From positions 3,042,001 through 3,106,000 of the forward strand of contig NZ_JAUCFJ010000002.1 of NCBI RefSeq assembly GCF_030348505.1: a DNA stretch of 64,000 nt, read 5' to 3'. Both the position numbers and the translations under genes were made by a program. Source of the DNA: Lysinibacillus sp. G4S2 (lineage in GTDB: Bacteria; Bacillota; Bacilli; Bacillales_A; Planococcaceae). Numbering within the stretch: the first letter of the stretch is position 1; each line of letters begins with the position of its first letter. Below are positions 1 to 6,648 of this stretch, one piece after another. The notes below the pieces were generated by a model. The model ran no database searches. It was given only the letters and a program-made list of their open reading frames with translations, and had not been told where the DNA came from.

Positions 1-371
1 TTGTTACTTTTTAAATTGAAAAGGAGTAATAAAGAAATCCCAAACGGTACAAATAAAATAACATTATAAAATAAAGCTGAATAACTCCAAATAGAAATAT
101 TAAAGTGCATCGTATCAAATATTCCAAACCAGTCATTTGTTGAAATAAAGCTGCTACTATTGTCTGCTGGATTTTGAGGAAGCGTGAATCCACCAAATTT
201 AATTTGAATTAAGCTTATTAAGTAAAAGATAAAGCTATATAGAATAACTCGTTTTTTGTTACTTTTTTTCACTTTTCTAAAATAGTCAAGAAATACATCA
301 ATAAAAATATATACTAGCAAAATTAGAAATCCTAAAGGAACAATATTGTAAAGAACGTATGTTGAATGCAC
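1..371 (-). CDS. VanZ-like membrane protein, 3' part missing at window edge
   Basis: Leftward open frame starting at a GTG (369-371) behind a GGGAG ribosome site and running off base 1 without a stop, about 123 codons visible. It opens VHSTYVLYNIVPLGFLILL, then has a charged DYFRKVKKSNKKR turn, a second membrane span, a GFTLPQNP-type loop and a third hydrophobic span. The N-terminal span followed by a phosphatase-like loop layout is that of the VanZ-like family (the teicoplanin-resistance VanZ relatives), small integral membrane proteins of mostly unknown function. Family call rests on pattern resemblance; the C-terminal spans lie outside the window. Confidence 0.55.
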   Translation of the reverse strand, partial: MHSTYVLYNIVPLGFLILLVYIFIDVFLDYFRKVKKSNKKRVILYSFIFYLISLIQIKFGGFTLPQNPADNSSSFISTNDWFGIFDTMHFNISIWSYSALFYNVILFVPFGISLLLLFNLKSN

Positions 372-500
372 AATTAACATCTCCCACTTTTTATAACATT
401 TTATAATCCTTATTCTACTTAATTTTACATTATAAAACAAACGAGTTTTCCACGTTAATTGAAGTACAAACAAGCTTCCCAGAGCGTTATTTTCTAATAA

Positions 501-543
501 AAACAGCGACAAACACTGATTTAACAGTGCTTGTCGCTGTTTG
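501..543. terminator. Strong hairpin, terminator-like on both strands
   Basis: Stem ACAGCGACAA/TTGTCGCTGT with an inner CACTG/CAGTG extension, flanked by A-run and T-run, so it can terminate in either direction. It lies upstream of the VanZ-like gene and downstream of the small leftward genes at 645-884, which it most likely closes. Confidence 0.7.
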
Positions 544-562
544 AAATGTTAACAAGCTTCCA

Positions 563-616
563 TTTGGGAACGTTATTAGATTTATTTATGTATACGTTAT
601 AAATCCTTGTTGCACT
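563..616. repeat. 54-bp direct repeat, copy 1
   Basis: Segment opening TTTGGGAA and ending ATCCTTGTTGCACT is closely similar to 973-1026, with a few substitutions and a compensating indel pair. Each copy sits immediately downstream of the stop codon of a small leftward membrane-protein gene (645 and 1036), suggesting a duplicated 3' end. Confidence 0.6.
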
Positions 617-644
617 ACGCACTCCGTTAGAGAACACCATTTAA

Positions 645-743
645 TTAAATGATTCTTTTGTTCTTTATTATCCAAAATAAACCCCAAATACTCAGTAATG
701 AAATAGCAATAAGCAAATAGATAAATAGAACTGAACCAAACAA
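645..743 (-). CDS. Small hydrophobic peptide, 32 aa
   Basis: TTG start with a near-perfect AGGAGGG ribosome site seven bases upstream; the peptide is one long membrane span (FGSVLFIYLLIAISLLSIWG) with a basic tail KNKRII. It is the second of two tiny leftward genes (next to 762-884), closed by the 501-543 hairpin. No family recognised; single-span peptides of this sort are common in Bacilli. The ribosome site and clean start-stop make it more than a chance frame. Confidence 0.5.
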   Translation of the reverse strand: MFGSVLFIYLLIAISLLSIWGLFWIIKNKRII

Positions 744-761
744 GGTTAACCCTCCTAGTGT

Positions 762-884
762 TTAATTCGATTTGTTTTTTTCAAGTTCTTCGATACGTTT
801 TTCTAATTTCTTAATCTTCATGTCATTAAGCATAGCAATGACTAAAGCAACCATAGCAAAGGTAGAAGCAACGAATAAACTCAC
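762..884 (-). CDS. Small membrane protein with coiled-coil tail, 40 aa
   Basis: GTG start seven bases after AGGAGG. An N-terminal membrane span (LFVASTFAMVALVIAML) is followed by NDMKIKKLEKRIEELEKN, a clear heptad-type coiled coil. It precedes and is probably co-transcribed with the 32-aa peptide at 645-743. The architecture suggests an oligomerising single-span protein; function unknown. Confidence 0.6.
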   Translation of the reverse strand: MSLFVASTFAMVALVIAMLNDMKIKKLEKRIEELEKNKSN

Positions 885-972
885 TCGGAAACCTCCTAAT
901 ATTTGTTAGCAACATTGTACAATAGGTTGCTCAATGAAACAATTTACATTTCAAAAAGCACCCAAAGCGTCG

Positions 973-1026
973 TTTGGGAAAGATTTTTAGATTTGTTTTG
1001 TATACTTTATAAATCCTTGTTTCACT
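973..1026. repeat. 54-bp direct repeat, copy 2
   Basis: Second copy of the segment at 563-616, preceded by a short CCCAAA/TTTGGG palindrome (961-978) and directly abutting the stop of the 1036-1311 gene. Confidence 0.6.
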
Positions 1027-1035
1027 TTGTAACAC

Positions 1036-1311
1036 TCACTCAACGAGTATAAAAATCCATATACTGATTGTCAAAAATGCATACGCAATATAAATTATTG
1101 TGTACATTGTTAATTCAATAGTTGAAAGTTTTCTTTGTTTTTTCGTTTTTGCCAGATGTCGAAAATAAAAAGAGGAACTAATAATTAGCACACATATAGA
1201 AATTACACGTAAACTTCTGCGAAGATTATCAAGCAAATCATCTCCTTTAAACCTATTACTTTTAATACGCCCGAAACGATCATAAGTTCCATATTTAAAT
1301 AATTTTACCAT
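1036..1311 (-). CDS. Hypothetical two-span membrane protein, 91 aa
   Basis: ATG start preceded only by a weak purine-rich site. The N-terminal third is basic and polar (FKYGTYDRFGRIKSNRFKGD), followed by a span near residues 34-50, a basic loop HLAKTKKQRK, and a second span near 66-88. No recognised family. The downstream 54-bp segment is shared with the neighbouring small gene, so the two may descend from one duplication. Could be a remnant of a longer protein. Confidence 0.4.
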   Translation of the reverse strand: MVKLFKYGTYDRFGRIKSNRFKGDDLLDNLRRSLRVISICVLIISSSFYFRHLAKTKKQRKLSTIELTMYTIIYIAYAFLTISIWIFILVE

Positions 1312-1317
1312 TTACTC

Positions 1318-1345
1318 GACTCATCACCATAACTTGGGGTTGACT
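1318..1345 (+). repeat. Fragment of the GGCTCATCACC intergenic repeat
   Basis: GACTCATCACCATAACTTGG followed by GGTTGACT matches the left end of the class A repeat seen at 32880, 36528 and 45296. Only the end is left; the ISL3-type remnant begins about 40 bases further on. Confidence 0.45.
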
Positions 1346-1386
1346 ATATAAAAATTCAATAAATTCCCATTGAAGTATAGAAAAAA

Positions 1387-2199
1387 AGTGAAAACTCACG
1401 TATCGTAATTGTTGCTGAGACAAACCACGAGAGGAGTTTTCACTTTGTGCTCTAAGTTTATCAAATTAATTCTACCGTTGCCATCCTTTTTTAAAATCGC
1501 TCTGCCATCTGAGGAGGAGCCAAACATTTTTCACGTGGACATTGCGCCACAATCAATAACTTGTCCAAATGTATTGGATCGCTTTCATTTGATTCAATTT
1601 TTCACCGATGCCCAGCAGCGCAGACGACGCTACTTAGGTGAAGCAAAAAAACAGCACAAATCCCGATTTATCGACCGCTGTTTACCGCGAAAGCCGGACG
1701 AGTTAACAGAGGAAGAACGTGGTTTTGTGCGTGAATGGCTACGGGAAGATTTTCATACAAAGCATATCTATCAAGCATTGAATCACATGCGTTATGTGTT
1801 AAAAGCTACAACGGATACACAAGCAACAAAGCGCTTAAAAGACTGGCTCAAACTCACACAAGTGCTGTAGTTTCAAAGATAGCTAAAACCGTGATTGTTC
1901 GTGAGAAAGCCATGATAGATACCATAAACTCACCTTTCTCAAACGGCATTATGGAAGGCACAAATAATAAAATTAAGCTCATCAAAAGACGTGGTTTTGG
2001 CTACCGAAATGATGCCCATCTTTTCCTCCGTTTACGTTTGGAAAACAGGTCATTGATTTTGTCATCCCCGGATTTTGGTGATGAGCCATTTACTTGTGAA
2101 ATAAAGAAATCCCTTAGTTTTTTAATTGAGGGGAGTTCTTCATTAGTACAAAAATTCTCAAGTACATTAAAATTCCATAAAGATCAAGTTTTTGTTTAG
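1387..2199 (+). pseudogene. Broken ISL3-family transposase with upstream hairpin
   Basis: Two overlapping frames (1409-1870 and 1735-2199) together give ISL3-transposase-like pieces: an N-terminal KFIKLILPLP start, then a jump to the core (LDRFHLIQFF, TEEERGFVREWL), then after a frameshift near 1860 the C-terminal signature IMEGTNNKIKLIKRRGFGYRN. The N-terminal zinc-finger region and the first part of the catalytic core are deleted. An 11-bp inverted repeat (AGTGAAAACTC at 1387, GAGTTTTCACT at 1433) brackets the start and may be part of the insertion-sequence end. Not functional. Confidence 0.8.
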
Positions 2200-2460
2200 G
2201 TTTTCCTTTAAATTGTCTTTAAATTTAATAATTCTAAACCATTTCTGAAATCCCTGCCTTAATAATAATTATATTTTTTGGCTTTAAGTCTTCTATATCT
2301 TCTATTTGCTCCTCCGAAAAAATCAGGTAACTAACAATGTAAAGCAGCAAAGAGTTTTTCTAGTCATTAACACAATCAGGAAAACTTAGTAAAATATGTT
2401 TACAAACAACTTAAAGATAGATATACTTACAAAGTAAACAAAAAATTCTTAAGGAGGTCG
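2200..2460. other. Gene-poor stretch with a decayed leftward coding fragment
   Basis: On the minus strand 2234-2333 reads IFSEEQIEDIEDLKPKNIII and on to a stop, without a start; it looks like the C-terminus of a lost protein, family unknown. The rest is AT-rich and appears to hold only the promoter of the small gene at 2467. Confidence 0.3.
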
Positions 2461-2466
2461 AATGAA

Positions 2467-2559
2467 ATGATCGTTATCGTTAAATTGATGTCATTGGTAG
2501 TTACAACTTCAGTAAAAATGAAAATCACACATTCGACCAGATCGGAATGGATCGCTTAA
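2467..2559 (+). CDS. Small peptide, 30 aa, followed by a terminator
   Basis: ATG behind AAGGAGG; the peptide begins MIVIVKLMSLVVTTSVKMKI and ends in a polar THSTRSEWIA tail. A strong terminator starts 25 bases after the stop. Its hydrophobic-then-charged start loosely echoes the YrzI-type peptide at 2697. It could be a leader peptide or a type I toxin-like peptide; sequence alone does not decide. Confidence 0.4.
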   Translation: MIVIVKLMSLVVTTSVKMKITHSTRSEWIA

Positions 2560-2583
2560 GTTTTTTTGTAATTAAGCATACCC

Positions 2584-2620
2584 ATACCGCAGGGAGAAGT
2601 GTGCCCCTGCGGTATTTTTT
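2584..2620 (+). terminator. Rho-independent terminator
   Basis: Perfect 11-bp stem ATACCGCAGGG/CCCTGCGGTAT followed by a run of T. Confidence 0.85.
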
Positions 2621-2632
2621 GTGCCTTTTTTC

Positions 2633-2662
2633 ACCGTAGGGGAGTCTCTCTACGGTTTTTTT
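2633..2662 (+). terminator. Second rho-independent terminator
   Basis: Stem ACCGTAG/CTACGGT followed by seven T, only 13 bases after the previous terminator. The tandem pair isolates the 2467 peptide from the YrzI-type gene. Confidence 0.8.
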
Positions 2663-2696
2663 CATTTTTCATGGTAATTTAAGGAGGTGATAATAA

Positions 2697-2843
2697 ATGA
2701 TAGTAAACATTTTTGCTCTCACGATAACTATTACAAAACGTGAGATCTCTCTTGAGAAAGCACTTCATAATGAAAATGTAAAAAAAATCTTTGAAGAGAA
2801 CCGAAGAAAAGTAGAAAGTTATATTCGTATTCGTCCATATTAA
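2697..2843 (+). CDS. YrzI-family small protein, 48 aa
   Basis: ATG ten bases behind AAGGAGGTGA. The sequence MIVNIFALTITITKREISLE, then an EKALHNENVKKIFEENRRK helix, matches the pattern of the YrzI family of very short Bacillus proteins (hydrophobic strand, KR, acidic/basic helix). Function unknown in the family. It is flanked by terminator pairs and other tiny genes, a layout typical of tandem small-protein loci. Confidence 0.65.
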   Translation: MIVNIFALTITITKREISLEKALHNENVKKIFEENRRKVESYIRIRPY

Positions 2844-2880
2844 TTTTGTTAATTAAAAAACATGAAAGGTGGGAATTGAA

Positions 2881-2946
2881 ATGATTTATATGATCAAAAG
2901 ACGTCATGCAGTTTTATGGGTGGAGAAAGACACAACCACCAGATGA
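2881..2946 (+). CDS. Very short basic peptide, 21 aa
   Basis: ATG preceded by AAAGGTGGG; the peptide is MIYMIKRRHAVLWVEKDTTT plus R. It follows the YrzI-type gene by 37 bases and precedes the 2999-3023 hairpin, so it may be its co-transcribed partner. Too short for a family call. Confidence 0.3.
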   Translation: MIYMIKRRHAVLWVEKDTTTR

Positions 2947-2998
2947 AGTAATATAAAGTGACAATATAGCTATTTAATTTTATAATCTCAGTAAAGCT

Positions 2999-3023
2999 AA
3001 CCCGTTCTAACCTAGGACGGGTT
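2999..3023 (+). terminator. Hairpin after the small-gene cluster
   Basis: Stem AACCCGT/ACGGGTT with inner TC/GA pairs; no immediate T-run, so termination strength is uncertain. Confidence 0.4.
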
Positions 3024-3280
3024 GCTTCAGGAGGTATTTTGCACTTTTTTAAGCGATATTTTAAGAAAATGCGGAATTACAATGTTAGGGAAATTCTAAT
3101 TCTATAAAGCGTAATTCCTCGATACTAAAATTGAATTTGGCGATTTTTAGCTTAATTCCATTATTCTGCCCCGTTAGCCATCCATGTAGCGCAAAGATAG
3201 CGTTATATCACAGAGAATGAAAGATTATTACGTTTCTTTCACGGAAGTACAATAAGTTCAATAAAAAAGTGAATCTTATT

Positions 3281-3640
3281 ATAATGATAGGTAAGCCTTT
3301 GACGTTATCTCCGGCTTTTCCCCCACTTCACACCGTACGTGCGAGTTTCCCAGCATACGGCGTTCCCATTAATCCAATTCATTCAGATTTTATGTGTAGG
3401 CTAAGTTGCTACTTAAAGTCAGATTGTGGCGTTCAGACATTGCTTACGCAATTCATTTACTTTCAATAGTTGCTTTTCATCTAATTTCAATGCTTTGAGT
3501 AGCATTTGTATTTTCTCGAGGTCTTTTAAGTGGATTAGTCGGTGAATTGATTCATGGATAATCATTAAATTGGATTCCAACAAATCCAATTTATTCTTTC
3601 TATGTCTTAAGCAGACGAGTACTTTTCTTCTATTATTAAA
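3281..3640 (-). mobile_element. 3' fragment of a group II intron with HNH tail of its maturase
   Basis: On the minus strand 3640-3419 reads the C-terminus of a group II intron-encoded protein: RKNKLDLLESNLMIIHESIH, RLIHLKDLEKIQMLLKALKL, ending VNELRKQCLNATI-stop. The NL...HESIHRLIH pattern is the HNH endonuclease tail of these proteins. About 55 bases beyond the stop lies a domain V-like hairpin (3329-3364, CGCCGTATGC...GCACGTACGGTG with a GGAAAC loop) and then a domain VI-like AGCCGG...AAGGCTTACCTAT end. Reverse transcriptase, maturase and all 5' domains are missing, so the intron is dead. The boundary near 3640 marks a deletion junction. Confidence 0.7.
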
Positions 3641-3730
3641 TTATTTCATTGTTACATTTCAGTCGTAAATGAAACAATAAGGCTCATTTAATTGATCAAA
3701 TAAAAATCTCATACTTAGTTAGAAAGATTA

Positions 3731-3772
3731 ACTCCATTTTGATTAATCTTTTTTCGAAATGGAGTGTTTTTG
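3731..3772 (+). terminator. Hairpin with T-run
   Basis: Stem ACTCCATTT/AAATGGAGT followed by GTTTTTG. It stands between the intron fragment and the uvrX operon; on the minus strand it also lies just past the last gene of that operon. Confidence 0.5.
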
Positions 3773-3820
3773 CGTTTGCTGATAAATAAAGGTTGAAGGA
3801 AAAAATTTTTTAATCAATCT

Positions 3821-4171
3821 TTATTCTAAAGCTACACGTATATGATTAGCCAACAACTTTTCCACCTGTGATTTAAGAGCTTGATTTGCATAACGGAGTA
3901 CTACATCATTACCTGCAGTGGCAACTTGCACGTCACTAAAGTATTCATCTACTGGTTGCCACCCTACTACTCGTATACGTTTTTGTGCAAGTTCTCGTTT
4001 GAGATTAAAATATTCTTGTCTTAGATCCTTTAGCAATGAATCCATCATTGGAAGAAATACCATTTTCATTTTAAACTGCTCTAATTTACAATAGTCAACC
4101 TGCAATGATTTAACTGCTAGCTCTAACAAAAGATACTTATGAAGTAACTGTCTTTCGTCGGCTTTAATCAT
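3821..4171 (-). CDS. Hypothetical protein, last gene of uvrX operon, 116 aa
   Basis: The ATG at 4171 overlaps the end of the yolD-like gene (TATTATGATTAA), which suggests translational coupling and is preferred over a longer frame starting at 4255. The protein is helical and charged (KADERQLLHKYLLLELAVKS, then LKDLRQEYFNLKRELAQKRI) with a C-terminal YANQALKSQVEKLLANHIRV segment. Genes in this position follow uvrX/yolD in related cassettes; function unknown. No motif recognised. Confidence 0.7.
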   Translation of the reverse strand: MIKADERQLLHKYLLLELAVKSLQVDYCKLEQFKMKMVFLPMMDSLLKDLRQEYFNLKRELAQKRIRVVGWQPVDEYFSDVQVATAGNDVVLRYANQALKSQVEKLLANHIRVALE

Positions 4172-4496
4172 AATAATCAGCATCCAGTTGGGCTGATTGA
4201 ATACTTTGGATTGGAATACTTTTCGTTTTAAGTAGTGTTTCAAGTATGAGTTCATTAGTATTCATCGATTTAATTATTCCAGTCCATTGTGTGATTTTGT
4301 AGTCCTTCCACACTTCTAATTTTATGTCCAATTGCTGATTAAAAGCTTGATCAATTGTTTTTTGTAGTTCTTCCAGTTCCCACTCAGTCAACTCTCTTCG
4401 CTGTTCTGTATGCTCTTGTTTGAACTCTCTAAGAAGCTCTAAATGCTCCGGCAACATCATCGATGCCCATTTAATATTACCCCTGTCTTGTATCAT
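4164..4496 (-). CDS. YolD-like protein, 110 aa
   Basis: Start at ATG 4496 behind GGAGTGATTTATTA. Opens MIQDRGNIKWASMMLPEHLE, the signature of the YolD-like family, whose members sit beside Y-family polymerases (yolD-uvrX, yqjX-yqjW) and are suspected, not proven, to work with them. The mid region QQLDIKLEVWKDYKITQWTG and the C-terminal IPIQSIQSAQLD fit the family's small beta domain. Stop overlaps the next gene; 13 bases separate it from uvrX. Expected to be SOS-controlled with the rest of the operon. Confidence 0.85.
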   Translation of the reverse strand: MIQDRGNIKWASMMLPEHLELLREFKQEHTEQRRELTEWELEELQKTIDQAFNQQLDIKLEVWKDYKITQWTGIIKSMNTNELILETLLKTKSIPIQSIQSAQLDADYYD

Positions 4497-4509
4497 TAAT
4501 AAATCACTC

Positions 4510-5766
4510 CTATGCCAAATGACCACCAACTAAGTGATCTCGATTAATAGCTGTACCAGCTTCTGTGAAAGAAACTGCTCTTAATATTGAGGTAGCTCCA
4601 AACCTGTTACGTATTGCATCCATTGTAGGACCGATTATTTGACGCTGTGGCTTACGATCATCGAATAAATCTAATTGGATACTATGCTCTCTTTCCAGGT
4701 TGGATATTCGGACAGATAACTGCCGAGCTGGTTCACCTGCAAAATGTTTATCCAGTAATTCAATACAAGTTTTATACATTACCAGTGTTTCGCTTGTTGG
4801 TACTGCAATCGTTTTAGAACGATGGAATCCTTTGGTCATAGCGTTTCGACTATAAGAAAGACCAATACTAATTGTACGGCCAACATAACCTGCATCCCGC
4901 GTTCGCTTCATTACGTCCTCACACATTTCAAGGAGCACTACAGAGATTTCTTTTCGTGTGTGGTAATCCCTCATCAGCATTTGGCCCTTCCCAAAACTTA
5001 AAGCTCCATTTGTTATTAACGGCTCCCCTAATGTGGATAAATCGATTCCCCATGCATGGTAATAAAGTTGATTGCCCATTACACCAAAGCGCTTTTCTAA
5101 TTCTTTTAGATCTGTATTAGCCAAACCACCGACTGTTTGTATCCCCATAGCATTTAGATTTGCTTCCATTCGTTTTCCTATGCCCCACATTTCAGAAAGG
5201 GGGCGAACTGGCCATAATTTTTTTGGAATATCTTCATACGTCCATTTAGCAAAGCCTGTTTTCTTTGCTTCAAGGTCTAAAGCTAATTTGGCTATTAACA
5301 TATTTGGTCCCATGCCTACTGCACTAGGTATATTAAATTGGTCAAGAATAGCCCTTTGTATTTCCTTAGCCGCTTCTTCAGGTGAACCCCAAAGCTTTTC
5401 AGTACCGGATAGATCAACAAAACTTTCATCGACACTATAAATATGTATGCACTCTGGCGGCACATACTTTGAAATAAGACGAGTGATAGCCATCGACATT
5501 TCAATGAAGAAACTCATCTTCGGTTCAAAAAGTTTTATGTCTGGATGCTTGGGTATTTCAAAACGGCGATTTCCTGTTTTTATCTTGAATCGCTCCTTCA
5601 TAGGTGGCGATGCAGCTAAGACAACGCTACCAGGTTGAGTGAAATTAGCTACGATTGCGATTGGGGTTGTCATGACGTCTAAACCTTCAAGCATTGCCAT
5701 GCAACTAGCGTAAAAACTTTTCATATCAATACATATAATGGAACGTTCAGGGAGGTTTTCATACAT
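4510..5766 (-). CDS. uvrX: UvrX-type Y-family DNA polymerase
   Basis: 418 aa, normal length for the ImpB/MucB/SamB group. Visible catalytic elements are CIDMKSFYAS with D14, and YSVDESFVDLSG with D113 and E114, the metal-binding acids of translesion polymerases; palm and fingers are followed by a GIGKRM helix-hairpin-helix region near 220 and a little-finger domain ending FTEAGTAINRDHLVGGHLA. It copies damaged DNA during the SOS response. The gene overlaps the 61-aa gene in front (stop/start sharing base 5766) and lies downstream of a LexA-boxed promoter. A broken second copy lies at 26930-27410. Confidence 0.92.
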   Translation of the reverse strand: MYENLPERSIICIDMKSFYASCMAMLEGLDVMTTPIAIVANFTQPGSVVLAASPPMKERFKIKTGNRRFEIPKHPDIKLFEPKMSFFIEMSMAITRLISKYVPPECIHIYSVDESFVDLSGTEKLWGSPEEAAKEIQRAILDQFNIPSAVGMGPNMLIAKLALDLEAKKTGFAKWTYEDIPKKLWPVRPLSEMWGIGKRMEANLNAMGIQTVGGLANTDLKELEKRFGVMGNQLYYHAWGIDLSTLGEPLITNGALSFGKGQMLMRDYHTRKEISVVLLEMCEDVMKRTRDAGYVGRTISIGLSYSRNAMTKGFHRSKTIAVPTSETLVMYKTCIELLDKHFAGEPARQLSVRISNLEREHSIQLDLFDDRKPQRQIIGPTMDAIRNRFGATSILRAVSFTEAGTAINRDHLVGGHLA

Positions 5767-5951
5767 TAAATGATCCCTCGCTCTTTATAAACAACTGAAA
5801 CAATAACAAGAACATTATCGAGAATAAAAGTACGCTTTGCCTGTTTCTGGATACACCTTTTCGTGATGACTTCAGACTTTGAAATGTACACCATATTTAC
5901 TAACTGATTGTGTTGCATCGCTTTTATTAACTTATCTTTCATTGTTTCCAC
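5766..5951 (-). CDS. Small WYL-like protein, internally deleted, 61 aa
   Basis: First gene of the SOS operon, ATG behind GGAGGGAGAGTGGAAACA. Comparison with the full paralogue at 27403-27624 (73 aa) shows conserved ends (KLIKAMQHNQLVNMVYISKS and AKRTFILDNVLVIVSVV) but loss of roughly a dozen residues after VITKR, where the paralogue has KIMKIVGDSFTAFCFT. The alternating strand pattern resembles a minimal WYL-type domain; that assignment is tentative. The deletion keeps the frame, so the gene may still be translated but may not fold. Confidence 0.6.
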   Translation of the reverse strand: METMKDKLIKAMQHNQLVNMVYISKSEVITKRCIQKQAKRTFILDNVLVIVSVVYKERGII

Positions 5952-5971
5952 TCTCCCTCCGCAAAGAAAAA

Positions 5972-6018
5972 GAACGTTAGTTCGTATATATTATACGCAC
6001 AAACGTTCTTTTTTAGAA
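5972..6018 (-). promoter_or_regulatory. SOS promoter with two LexA/DinR boxes (uvrX operon)
   Basis: On the minus strand: -35-like TTCTAA, a first half-conserved box GAACGTTTGTGC, -10 TATAAT (5990-5995), then GAACTAACGTTC (5972-5983), which fits the Bacillus GAAC-N4-GTTC operator. The same arrangement with near-identical spacing recurs at 27720-27760. Confidence 0.8.
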
Positions 6019-6033
6019 GTGGTAATTTTTAGA

Positions 6034-6648
6034 TCAGTCTTTTTGATTGATCGAGAACTGATTTAAAGCCCTGTAATTCCCCAATATATCGGAAGTTTTT
6101 AATGACACTACAGTTCTAATTCTTTCTAATACAAATGGTATTGTAAATTTATCTGGGCTTAAGGAGTTATTCATTTCTTCCCAATACAACGGTGTGGCAA
6201 TTAGTCCTTTATCATTACCCTGGGGCGAATACGGAGCTATGATTGTTTTCCCTTCACGGTTTTGTACATAATCTAGATATAATTTATTGTTCCTATTCTT
6301 TTTCAATCGTTCTGTTGTGAAGACTCCTGTTTCTTCATATGAAAATGTAACCGTCGGTAACGGGATGTAAATTTGCATTCCCTTCCCACCTAAAGTCTTT
6401 ACAAAAGATTTCAACTTAATTTGATCAAAGAAGCTTTCAATTTTAGAGCAGCACTAACAGCTAAATGAAATTCAGCAACGGAAGGTGGATCTAAATCAAA
6501 AACAATCTCAGTTGGTTTCTCCGTATGAATCGATTGAAATGGAGTATGGAATTCTAGTGCAAGCTGATTACTTAACCAAAACAAAATTTCGATATTATGC
6601 ACAAAATAAAATTAGTGTCTTCTACATATTTGGTTGTAACATACTCTA
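6034..6648 (-). pseudogene. Remnant of a LigD-type polymerase-domain gene
   Basis: Two frames (6602-6411 and 6414-6034) read in order as one protein: ILFWLSNQLALEFHTPFQSI, TEIVFDLDPPSVAEFHLAVS, a frameshift near 6420, then SFVKTLGGKGMQIYIPLP, YVQNREGKTIIAPYSPQGND and WEEMNNSLSPDKFTIPFVLE. These are the FDLDP metal motif, the TSGGKG-like loop and the later core of the primase/polymerase domain found in bacterial LigD end-joining ligases. Around 15 residues are deleted after EETGVFTTE, the 5' end is cut at the neighbouring ligase gene and the start is lost. Confidence 0.8.

Noticed and set aside
3039..3107. 22-codon frame with TTG start after GGAGG
   Set aside because: Composition is not convincing and it runs into AT-rich DNA; the ribosome site could be chance. 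Left out as a gene.
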